A DNA stretch of 8,682 bases. It comes from Anaerolineales bacterium. GTDB lineage: Bacteria; Chloroflexota; Anaerolineae; Anaerolineales; Villigracilaceae. The DNA lies in assembly GCA_025966435.1 (NCBI GenBank), contig JAICRQ010000124.1, positions 1-8,682 of the forward strand. The letters run 5' to 3'. The notes beneath the pieces are model-generated. The model was not told the DNA's origin. It worked only from the letters and a program-made list of their open reading frames with translations, and made no database searches. This document shows positions 1 to 6,184 of the stretch, in pieces. Numbering within the stretch: position 1 is the first letter of the stretch; every line of letters starts with the position of its first letter. The translations under genes and the position numbers were made by a program.

Positions 1-132
1 AATTGTATTGGCGGATACCGCGCCTTGCCTGCATGGCTCTCCCACCAATGCCCATTTACAAGCAATATTAAAATACATGGGCGGATTGGCCTTAAGCTCC
101 ACCACTCCTGAAGTATCTTCGAGGAGATTTTT
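1..132. other. Upstream region of kaiC with imperfect inverted repeat
   Basis: No complete gene lies here. An imperfect inverted repeat is visible: CCAATGCCCAT at 45-55 can pair with ATGGGC-GG-ATTGG at 77-89. This makes an 11-bp stem with a 2-base bulge around an AT-rich 21-base loop, and it could be an operator or an mRNA structure in the kaiC leader. I see no convincing -35/-10 pair. Forward frame 2 is open from the window edge to a TGA at 134-136 that overlaps the kaiC GTG as GTGA, so the tail of an upstream gene is possible. The 44-codon stretch matches no family I recognise, and the other forward frames are also open for 22-36 codons. Confidence 0.3.
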
Positions 133-1596
133 GTGACACTGGCAAAACCAAACCATAAAGTTAAACTTTTACCCAAATCCCCTACCGGTATTCCGGGCAT
201 GGATGAGATCTCCGGCGGCGGCTTGCCGAAAGGCAGACCCACCCTGGTGGCGGGCGCGGCGGGCTCCGGCAAGACTCTCTTCGCCATGGAGTTTCTCGTC
301 AATGGAGCCATCCAATACGATGAACCCGGTGTTTTTGTGGCGTTTGAGGAGAACGCAGAAGATCTCACGCAGAATGTCGCTTCGCTCGGATTTGATCTAA
401 AGAAACTCAGCAAGCAAAAGAAGCTGATCGTGGATCACGTGCATGTGGAACGAAGTGAGATCGAAGAAACCGGGGATTATGACCTGGAAGGACTGTTCAT
501 CCGGCTGGGGCATGCCATCGACTCGATCGGCGCCAAACGGGTAGTGCTCGATACGATCGAGGTGCTCTTCTCTGCCCTTTCGAATCAGGGTATTCTACGC
601 GCCGAGCTGCACCGTCTCTTTCGCTGGCTCAAGGACAAGGGTGTGACAGCAGTCATCACCGCCGAGCGCGGCAATGGGGCGGTGACCCGCTTTGGGCTGG
701 AGGAATACGTTGCCGATTGCGTCATCACGCTCGATCACCGTGTGAATGAGCAAGTCTCCACACGGCGCTTGCGGATCGTCAAATATCGCGGCTCCCTGCA
801 TGGCACGAATGAGTACCCGTTCCTGATCGGCAGGCATGGCATCTCGGTTTTGCCCATCACCTCCCTCGGACTCGAACATCAGGTTTCCACGGAACGCGTA
901 TCGACAGGCATCAAAGAACTGGATGAGATGCTGGGTGGCAGAGGTTTTTACCGGGGCAGCAGCATCCTGCTCTCGGGGACGGCGGGGACCGGCAAAACCA
1001 CGCTCGCTGCCGCCTTCGCGGACGAAGCCTGCCAGCGAGGCGAACGCTGTTTATATTTCGCCTTTGAAGAATCATCCAATCAGATCCTGCGGGATATGCG
1101 CTCGGTGGGCATCGACCTGGCGCCGCATATCAAGAAAGGATTGCTCCGGTTTCACGTGGCTCGTCCCAGCCAGTATGGTCTGGAAATGCACCTCGTGAGT
1201 ATGTATGACATGATCCGGGAATTTAAGCCCGGCGTCGTGATTATGGACCCAATTACGGACTTTTCTCCAGTAGGCAACGCGGCGGAAATCAAATCTGCTG
1301 TGACGCGGATCATTGACTTCCTCAAATCGAACCAAATCACAGGATTATTTGTGACTATGATCTCAGGGGAAGAAGCTGCCGACAAATCGGTGGTGGGAAT
1401 CTCCTCGTTGATCGATGCCTGGATCAGTTTGCGCAACCTCGAGAACAACGGCGAACGCCACCGCGGGTTGTTCATTTTGAAAGCACGCGGCATGTCACAT
1501 TCGAACCAGATTCGTTCCTTCGAGCTGACCAGTGACGGCATCAAGATCGGAGAAAGGGATCTCGCTGGACATCGAACAAGGTTCAGCAAAACCTGA
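133..1596 (+). CDS. kaiC: KaiC-family double-domain ATPase/autokinase
   Basis: This is a RecA/DnaB-like ATPase with two tandem KaiC domains, 487 aa against 519 in Synechococcus KaiC. In CI, Walker A GAAGSGKT is at residues 41-48, the catalytic Glu pair is E72/E73 (FVAFEEN) and the Walker B Asp is D140 (VVLDTIE). In CII, Walker A GTAGTGKT is at 282-289, the Glu pair is E312/E313 (FAFEES) and the Walker B Asp is D372 (VIMDPITD). The motif GISSLID places S424/S425 at the positions of cyanobacterial phosphosites S431/T432. The protein ends soon after the CII core, so most of the A-loop and the C-terminal KaiA-binding tail are absent, which fits the lack of kaiA here. In KaiC families CI hydrolyses ATP and CII phosphorylates itself, in a cytosolic hexamer. 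The start is GTG with GAGGAG 6 bases upstream; an in-frame stop at 109-111 rules out a longer protein. kaiB follows after 58 bases. The family is certain; a true clock function is not. Confidence 0.93.
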   Translation: MTLAKPNHKVKLLPKSPTGIPGMDEISGGGLPKGRPTLVAGAAGSGKTLFAMEFLVNGAIQYDEPGVFVAFEENAEDLTQNVASLGFDLKKLSKQKKLIVDHVHVERSEIEETGDYDLEGLFIRLGHAIDSIGAKRVVLDTIEVLFSALSNQGILRAELHRLFRWLKDKGVTAVITAERGNGAVTRFGLEEYVADCVITLDHRVNEQVSTRRLRIVKYRGSLHGTNEYPFLIGRHGISVLPITSLGLEHQVSTERVSTGIKELDEMLGGRGFYRGSSILLSGTAGTGKTTLAAAFADEACQRGERCLYFAFEESSNQILRDMRSVGIDLAPHIKKGLLRFHVARPSQYGLEMHLVSMYDMIREFKPGVVIMDPITDFSPVGNAAEIKSAVTRIIDFLKSNQITGLFVTMISGEEAADKSVVGISSLIDAWISLRNLENNGERHRGLFILKARGMSHSNQIRSFELTSDGIKIGERDLAGHRTRFSKT

Positions 1597-1654
1597 GAGT
1601 TTGGAATCTATCTCGCGTGTTGCTCTGTTCACGAATTAAGTAAGGAGAATGCAA

Positions 1655-1978
1655 GTGGAGAAATCAAAGCCACAGAAGCGATCCCGCCAACTAAAAAAGA
1701 CATACCAGCTGCGGCTTTATGTTGCCGGGCAAACGCCCAAAAGCCTCGCCGCCTTCGCCAATTTAAAGAAGATCTGTGAAGAGCACATGCCGGGGCAGTA
1801 CGAAATCGAAGTCATCGATCTGCTGAAAAAGCCGCAGTTGGCAAGCGGCGACCAGATCCTTGCCATCCCGACCCTTGTAAGAAAGCTACCGCAGCCAATT
1901 AAGAAAATCATCGGCGATCTCTCTAATACAGAACGCGTACTTGTTGGTCTAGATTTGCGTGAACAGAAACAGGACTAA
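1655..1978 (+). CDS. kaiB: KaiB-family thioredoxin-like clock protein
   Basis: This is a small (107 aa) cytosolic protein of the KaiB family. In cyanobacteria KaiB binds the CI ring of KaiC after switching to a thioredoxin-like fold. Clear KaiB signatures are [12 protein letters not shown] (19-30), [11 protein letters not shown] (53-63), the cis-Pro region ILAIPTLV (68-75) and [17 protein letters not shown] (85-101). The GLD near the end matches the segment where fold-switching residues lie in cyanobacterial KaiB. The basic N-terminus ([13 protein letters not shown]) is longer than usual and the acidic C-terminal tail of cyanobacterial KaiB is lacking. I chose the GTG at 1655 because AAGGAG at 1642-1647 is 7 bases away. 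The ATG at 1649 would leave only 1 base of spacing and add two residues (Met-Gln). It lies between kaiC and a histidine kinase gene that begins 34 bases after its stop, so it is probably in one operon with both. Confidence 0.92.
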   Translation: MEKSKPQKRSRQLKKTYQLRLYVAGQTPKSLAAFANLKKICEEHMPGQYEIEVIDLLKKPQLASGDQILAIPTLVRKLPQPIKKIIGDLSNTERVLVGLDLREQKQD

Positions 1979-2012
1979 CAGGCAGATCCCGAGGAATTGA
2001 AAAGGTTACGCT

Positions 2013-3188
2013 ATGCCGAAAAAAAACCAGGAACCGCGACCAGTCCATGATGAAGCGGATGAATTGAAAAGCCGCCTCGCTGAGACGGAAGAAACCCTGC
2101 GCGCCATCCAGCAGTATATGGTGGATGCCTTTGTGGTCAGTCGCGAGAACGGCATTCATGTGGTGACCATCAACGAAGCGGAGATTCCCTACCGTATGAT
2201 GGTCGAGTCGATGAACGAGGGCGCAGTGACATTGATCCCGGATGGGACGATCTTTTACTGCAACGGGCGCTTTGGCGAGATGCTCCAAAGAGACTGCGAA
2301 AAACTGATCGGCACCCCCTTTCATAAGCTGCTCGTGCCGGAAGATCGGCGTCGATTCGAGGCGATCTTTCAGGAAGCAATACCGCAAGGCGTACGCGAAA
2401 AGTTCACCCTGCAAACATCTAAGGGAAATCGCGTGTCTGCCCAGCTATCCATTTACCCGCTTGGGACAGAAGAACTGAGCGGTATTGCCATTCTCGCCAC
2501 AGACATTAGTGAGCGCATCCAGGCAGAAGAGAAGATCCGTTCGCTTGCCGCCGAGCTGACGCGGGTAGAGCAGGAAGAGCGCCAGCGTATTTCGCAGGTG
2601 CTGCACGATGACCTGCAGCAGCGCCTGTTCGCTGTCAAGGCGCAGCTCTCCTTTTTGAAGGATGGCAACCTCTCGGCAGACACCTACCGGGAACTCGACC
2701 AGATCCAGGCAACTCTCTCCGAGTCTATTGCTATTACCCGCAACCTGAGTATCGATCTCAGCCCGATTGTCCTGCAGGGCGGAGGGCTGACCGAAGCATT
2801 GACCTGGCTCGCCTTCCGCATGAAGGAACAATACAGCTTGCAGGTAGATCTGGATGCAAAGGAGGAATTGAATCAACTCGATAATCACATGCGGATGCTT
2901 CTGTTCCAGTCCATCCGCGAACTGCTCTTTAACGTGGTCAAACATGCCGGCGTTTCGCAGGCGAAAGTAACCCTGGACGATGTGAATGGACGTCCCTGTA
3001 TCACCGTCAGCGATGATGGTAAAGGGTTTGACTCAGAAACAGTCCTGGGCAACCCGCAGACAGCGCATGGTTTGTTGATTATCCAAGACCGCCTGAAACT
3101 ATTGGGCTGCCATATGGAGCTTGTTGCTAAGCCCGGCGAAGGTACACGTATCACCATCGAACTTCCTGACGAAAGGCAATCCAGCTGA
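2013..3188 (+). CDS. Soluble PAS-domain sensor histidine kinase, NarL/DesK-type (HisKA_3)
   Basis: This is a 391-aa cytosolic sensor kinase with no transmembrane segment or signal peptide. The order is a charged helix likely to be a coiled coil (14-36), a PAS module (about 58-170, with YRMMVESMNEGA and PDGTIFYCNGRFGEML), a short linker helix (171-190), the HisKA_3 dimerisation/phosphoacceptor region with H198 in QVLHDDLQQR, and a HATPase_c domain. In the ATPase domain N307 is the N-box residue (LLFNVVKHAG), DDGKGFD (334-340) is the G1 box and AHGLLIIQDR (351-360) is the G2 box. It should autophosphorylate H198 and pass the phosphate to a receiver, most simply the one encoded 2 bases downstream. 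It lacks the KaiB-like N-terminal domain of SasA, so direct KaiC binding cannot be assumed; the link to KaiBC rests on gene order. The start has AAAGG at 2001-2005, 7 bases before the ATG. The PAS ligand is unknown. Confidence 0.93.
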   Translation: MPKKNQEPRPVHDEADELKSRLAETEETLRAIQQYMVDAFVVSRENGIHVVTINEAEIPYRMMVESMNEGAVTLIPDGTIFYCNGRFGEMLQRDCEKLIGTPFHKLLVPEDRRRFEAIFQEAIPQGVREKFTLQTSKGNRVSAQLSIYPLGTEELSGIAILATDISERIQAEEKIRSLAAELTRVEQEERQRISQVLHDDLQQRLFAVKAQLSFLKDGNLSADTYRELDQIQATLSESIAITRNLSIDLSPIVLQGGGLTEALTWLAFRMKEQYSLQVDLDAKEELNQLDNHMRMLLFQSIRELLFNVVKHAGVSQAKVTLDDVNGRPCITVSDDGKGFDSETVLGNPQTAHGLLIIQDRLKLLGCHMELVAKPGEGTRITIELPDERQSS

Positions 3189-3190
3189 TC

Positions 3191-3601
3191 ATGTGTTCCA
3201 TCCTCCTTGTAGAAGACCATAAGATCATGGCAGAAACACTTACACGCCTCCTGCGAACCAGGGGAAATTTCAACGTTGCAGATGTCGCCGAGAGTGCTGA
3301 AGATGCTCTGGAATGGCTGTCGGATCAGGAAGCAGCTCATAAAATAGACCTCGCTCTCGTAGACGTCGTTCTACCGCGCACAAGCGGGATCGAGCTTGTT
3401 TCGATGATCCGGCAGAAATATCCAGGCTTGCCTTGCCTGATGATCTCCGGGCGGTCTAATGGGCAGTACGTTAGCCGCTCTCTCGCGGCAGGGGCGCGCG
3501 GCTATGTTCTGAAAGACGATCTTCACGATGTAATGACGGGAATCCAGCATGTATTAGAGGGCGGCACTTATTTAAGTCAGCGTCTCAACAGGGAAGAATA
3601 A
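3191..3601 (+). CDS. Stand-alone response-regulator receiver (NarL-like, no DNA-binding domain)
   Basis: This is a 136-aa CheY-like receiver. The acidic pocket is E8/D9 (LLVEDH), the phosphoacceptor is D58 (ALVDVVLP), the switch Ser is S86 (LMISGR) and the conserved Lys is K108 (GYVLKDD). The sequence most resembles NarL/FixJ-type receivers, including the tail GIQHVLEGGTYLS, which in that family leads straight into a LuxR-type helix-turn-helix. Here the protein stops with NREE and a TAA, so no output domain exists. The next 88 bases show no obvious remnant of one in the forward frames. It starts 2 bases after the kinase stop, a strong sign of translational coupling and of a cognate pair. It may act by protein-protein contact, as a phosphate sink, or as a relay element; alternatively it is a truncated regulator. 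The domain call is certain and the output is unknown. Confidence 0.92.
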   Translation: MCSILLVEDHKIMAETLTRLLRTRGNFNVADVAESAEDALEWLSDQEAAHKIDLALVDVVLPRTSGIELVSMIRQKYPGLPCLMISGRSNGQYVSRSLAAGARGYVLKDDLHDVMTGIQHVLEGGTYLSQRLNREE

Positions 3602-3689
3602 ACCGGAACACATTTCATTGCATGCCGAAGACCATCCAAACCAGCACGGTTGGCGGCCGAGTTTTTAATTCTCATTTCTGAGAGGTGGT

Positions 3690-4424
3690 ATGCGATTATT
3701 GATCACTGGTATCAATGGATTGATCGGCAGCCTATTGCGAAATGCGCTGCAACAGACGCACACCGTGTACGGAATGGATCGCGAGGGGGAGTTTTCAGAA
3801 CAAATTCTCTCTGCCGACATCTCTGATTACGCGCAGGTTGCGCAAGCCGTTCGACAGTTCAAGCCTCTGGATTCCATTATCCATCTGGCAGGGAACCCGA
3901 AAGTCGACGCCAGTTGGGAGTCTGTCCTGAAGGCAAACATCATTGGTACGCGGAACATCTTCGAAGCGGCGCGTGAATTCCAGGTGCCGCAGGTGGTCTA
4001 TGCCAGTTCCAATCATGTCACGGGGGCATATCATGGATTCGAGCCAAGTCTATATAAATACACCGAGCCGGGTCCGCCGATGATCTCGCCCGAGGATCCC
4101 ATCCGCCCCGATAGCGATTATGGCTTGAGTAAAGCCTTCGGGGAAGCAGTGGCACGCTATTATTTTGACCGCTGGGGAGTCCGGGCGATCTGCCTGCGCA
4201 TCGGTGCGGTGCTGGAAGACGATGACCCCACCAAACAATCGCAAAATCGCAGGATCTGGCTCAGCCATCGCGACCTGGTGCAGTTAGTAGAGAAGAGTCT
4301 TAGCGCGGACGTCACGTTTGGTATCTACTACGGGACTTCGAATAACAAGGACGCCTTCTGGGATATTTCCAATGCCCGCGCCGACCTGGGCTTTGAACCT
4401 GTCGATGACGGCTCGGCTCGCTGA
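3690..4424 (+). CDS. NAD-dependent SDR epimerase/dehydratase family, uronate-dehydrogenase-like
   Basis: This is a 244-aa extended-SDR-type oxidoreductase. The N-terminal TGINGLIG gives the nucleotide-binding glycines G7, G10 and G13. The catalytic pair is Y144 and K148 (DSDYGLSK). YASSNHVTG (S106, S107, N108, H109), LRIGAV, IWLSHRDLVQLV and YYGTSNNKDAFWD align from memory with the characteristic blocks of bacterial uronate dehydrogenase (Agrobacterium Udh, about 265 aa). That enzyme oxidises free glucuronate or galacturonate to aldarolactones with NAD+. The protein here is a little shorter at the C-terminus, ending soon after LGFEPVDDGSAR, so it may lack the last helix. The ATG has GAGAGG at 3680-3685, 4 bases upstream; this site can be drawn into a small TCTCA/TGAGA hairpin (3670-3683). 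The neighbours are a receiver gene 88 bases upstream and a glycolipid-binding-like gene 21 bases downstream, neither a uronate-pathway gene. The substrate is therefore an inference; a nucleotide-sugar epimerase is the alternative. Confidence 0.85.
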   Translation: MRLLITGINGLIGSLLRNALQQTHTVYGMDREGEFSEQILSADISDYAQVAQAVRQFKPLDSIIHLAGNPKVDASWESVLKANIIGTRNIFEAAREFQVPQVVYASSNHVTGAYHGFEPSLYKYTEPGPPMISPEDPIRPDSDYGLSKAFGEAVARYYFDRWGVRAICLRIGAVLEDDDPTKQSQNRRIWLSHRDLVQLVEKSLSADVTFGIYYGTSNNKDAFWDISNARADLGFEPVDDGSAR

Positions 4425-4445
4425 CGGTAAAATCCAATTAGAAAA

Positions 4446-5012
4446 ATGGAACCAGTAACATCCATACTTTGGCGCGGCTTATTTTTGGTGGGCTATGAAT
4501 CCTGCCGGTTGCTTTCGGCAGGCGAGGAATGGCAGCTGGAGGGGACGGCTGTCTTTTCTCATGAACAACGTCCCTGCCGTTTGAATTATCACATCGTATG
4601 TGACGGAGCGTGGCGCACCCGTTCCACACAGGTAGAGGGCTGGCTGGGCGGTGAGTCTATTGACCTTCAAATTAAGACGGATTTGGATGGACACTGGTGG
4701 ATGAGCGATGTCGAGCAGCCTCAGGTAGCAGGCTGTATTGACATAGACTTGAATTTCAGCCCATCGACGAATCTGCTTCCCATCCGGCGCCTGGGACTCG
4801 CGGTGGGGGAAGCCGGTGAGGTGAATGCAGCCTGGCTGCGATTTCCAAGCTTCAAGCTGGAACGGCTCTCTCAGCAATACCGCCGCCCGGATGAGAACAT
4901 ATACCGCTACGAAAGCGCGGGCGGTCAATTTGTGGCGGAACTCAAGGTGAATTCCTTTGGCTTTGTAATTGAGTATCCAAACCTGTGGCAGACAGAGGCT
5001 TCTTCTGAATAA
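4446..5012 (+). CDS. Putative glycolipid-binding domain protein (PF06475-like)
   Basis: This is a 188-aa protein of the putative glycolipid-binding family (PF06475). The visible signatures are an early Trp with GYESCRLL (W9, 16-23), a DGAWRTRSTQV block (53-63), DGHWWM (81-86), a GCIDIDLNFSPSTNLLPIRR block (96-115) and C-terminal FVIEYPNLW (173-181). The length is normal for the family. There is no signal peptide or membrane segment, so it should be cytosolic. The biochemical role is poorly known in the family and should not be read beyond the name. No clear Shine-Dalgarno site precedes the ATG, but no other start codon fits before the conserved W9. Its TAA stop is followed directly by the ATG of a DinB-like gene (0 bases apart), which suggests co-transcription and coupled translation. 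Confidence 0.85.
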   Translation: MEPVTSILWRGLFLVGYESCRLLSAGEEWQLEGTAVFSHEQRPCRLNYHIVCDGAWRTRSTQVEGWLGGESIDLQIKTDLDGHWWMSDVEQPQVAGCIDIDLNFSPSTNLLPIRRLGLAVGEAGEVNAAWLRFPSFKLERLSQQYRRPDENIYRYESAGGQFVAELKVNSFGFVIEYPNLWQTEASSE

Positions 5013-5519
5013 ATGAAAAAAGTAATCTCCACCGACCTGACAACTGCCAATATCGCAAAAGTGATGGATGTGCTGGCGGAGACCGCGATGCAATTGGAAG
5101 GTTTGACCACGACTCTCTCAGAGGAGCAGCTTCGCCAGCCGCTCGGGGAGGGCGAGCGCTCCTTTACAGAAGACCTGGCACATCTGATTCATAGTGAAGC
5201 GCGGACATCGGAAGCGATCTACCTGGCACTACTGCTGGAAGAACCGCTCATCCCGGATGTGCACTCTGAACGACAATGGGGCAAGCTGCTACGCTACGAT
5301 TTATTATCTTGTCCTGACCTCCTTATCTATTTCAAGCTCCGCCGTCTCGTCCTTTTACGCGTGCTTGCTTCGCTAACCGAGGAACAATGGGCGCGACCCA
5401 TTCGCGAAGAGGGGAAGAAGCGCAAAGAGTCCGTTTACTGGCAGGCACGCGCCCTGGCTATGCATGAGCTGGACCATCTGAATGACCTGCAAAATAAACT
5501 TAAGCGTAGGGTGGGTTGA
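5013..5519 (+). CDS. DinB/YfiT-like four-helix-bundle protein
   Basis: This is a 168-aa, mainly helical protein of the DinB/YfiT-like metal-binding superfamily. The likely metal ligands are H57 in LAHLIHSE (with E62 five residues on) and the HxxxH pair H151/H155 in AMHELDHLNDLQ. Members of this superfamily include thiol-dependent S-transferases (bacillithiol or mycothiol-linked) and many proteins of unknown role, often stress-linked; nothing here selects one. The motif HELDHLNDL is typical of the family's last helix. The ATG begins immediately after the upstream stop, with only a weak ribosome site (GAGG at 4996-4999), so translation probably depends on the upstream gene. A second, divergent member of the same fold follows 62 bases downstream. 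Confidence 0.85.
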   Translation: MKKVISTDLTTANIAKVMDVLAETAMQLEGLTTTLSEEQLRQPLGEGERSFTEDLAHLIHSEARTSEAIYLALLLEEPLIPDVHSERQWGKLLRYDLLSCPDLLIYFKLRRLVLLRVLASLTEEQWARPIREEGKKRKESVYWQARALAMHELDHLNDLQNKLKRRVG

Positions 5520-5581
5520 TAACCCGCCAAATTTTTCATGATTCACCGCAAACAGGAGCAAGTAAAGGGGAAGGAGCCAAC

Positions 5582-6025
5582 ATGACATTTCCCTATTCCG
5601 AGCAAAATACCCAATCCCGCCGCCGGCTTGAGACGCTGGTGCGCGGACTTTCCGAGGAGGACTTCGCCTGCTCTACAGACTACGGCTGGACGGTTTCCGC
5701 CCTCCTGGTGCATCTCGCGTTCTGGGATTATCGTATGTCCGCTATTCTGCGCCGCTGGCAGGAGGAAGGCTTTGATCCGTCCCCCATTGATATGATGGTC
5801 GTGAACGATGCCCTCAAGATGATCTGTCATTCCCTTGCGCCGCGCGCGGCTGCCGAGCTTGCACTCTCTGCCGCCGAGAAGATCGATAGAGAATTGGAAA
5901 CTCTCACCAGGGAACAGGCAAAAAAGATAGAGGAACATGCCGCCACTACCGACACCCAGTTCCGCATGAATCGCTCCCTGCATCGCGATGGTCATCTTAA
6001 TGACATCGAGGCGCTGCTCAAGTAG
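5582..6025 (+). CDS. DinB / maleylpyruvate-isomerase N-terminal-like protein
   Basis: This is a 147-aa DinB-superfamily protein. GWTVSALLVHLAFWDYRM (35-52) is the typical second-helix motif with H44, and the final helix carries HRDGHLNDI with H134 and H138, completing the expected three-His metal site. The family uses this site in thiol-dependent transferases or isomerases (for example mycothiol-dependent maleylpyruvate isomerase), but the substrate cannot be told from the sequence. The start is ATG 5582 with AAGGAG at 5571-5576, 5 bases upstream. The same frame is open to 5516, but that ATG overlaps the upstream stop and would add 22 residues without homology. It shares little sequence with the preceding DinB gene beyond fold motifs, so the pair is an old duplication or two independent members. 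Confidence 0.85.
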   Translation: MTFPYSEQNTQSRRRLETLVRGLSEEDFACSTDYGWTVSALLVHLAFWDYRMSAILRRWQEEGFDPSPIDMMVVNDALKMICHSLAPRAAAELALSAAEKIDRELETLTREQAKKIEEHAATTDTQFRMNRSLHRDGHLNDIEALLK

Positions 6026-6184
6026 ATTCTGGTAGCCTGAATACCCAGAAGGATAACAGTTTCGTAATGCTCCAGTCCTTACAGGGTCTTCAATTTTGCA
6101 GTATCATTCCAACCAGCTCGAAAAATGAGCGAAACTATTGGAATCATATCTTGTAAAGGTAATCAACAGATCGAGGAACCATCT
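6026..6184. other. Intergenic gap with weak hairpin and upstream leader of UGDH
   Basis: This 159-base gap has no supported gene. Just after the DinB stop, TTCTGGTA (6027-6034) can pair with TACCCAGAA (6042-6050) with one bulged C, but no T-run follows, so it is at best a poor terminator. The second half carries a possible promoter and the ribosome site of the dehydrogenase gene. Confidence 0.35.
6078..6107 (+). promoter_or_regulatory. Possible sigma-70-type promoter for UGDH gene
   Basis: CTTACA at 6078-6083 (4 of 6 to the -35 consensus) and TATCAT at 6102-6107 (5 of 6 to the -10 consensus) are separated by 18 bases. It lies 77 bases before the UGDH start, after the end of the DinB genes. 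The match was found by eye and could be chance. Confidence 0.25.

Noticed and set aside
1649..1654. ATG start at 1649 for the KaiB gene
   Set aside because: AAGGAG would be only 1 base away; the GTG at 1655 has normal 7-base spacing. The two versions differ by two residues, so either may be listed elsewhere.
1923..2414. Minus-strand open frame of 163 codons opposite the kinase N-terminus
   Set aside because: It covers the kaiB end and PAS region on the other strand and matches no family I recognise.
3602..3689. Possible terminator before TTTTTAA at 3662-3668
   Set aside because: Only a 3-bp CGG/CCG stem can be drawn before the T-run, too weak to call.
4479..5093. Minus-strand open frame of 204 codons
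   Set aside because: It lies opposite a well-supported PF06475-type gene and the start of a DinB gene, with no recognisable domain; it is an antisense shadow.
5516..5581. Upstream ATG at 5516 for the second DinB-like gene
   Set aside because: It overlaps the preceding stop and would add 22 residues with no family match; ATG 5582 has a strong AAGGAG site.
6125..6184. Upstream ATG at 6125 for the UDP-glucose dehydrogenase
   Set aside because: It would place 20 unrelated residues before the Rossmann strand; ATG 6185 has GAGGAA 6 bases upstream and aligns with the animal enzyme's start.
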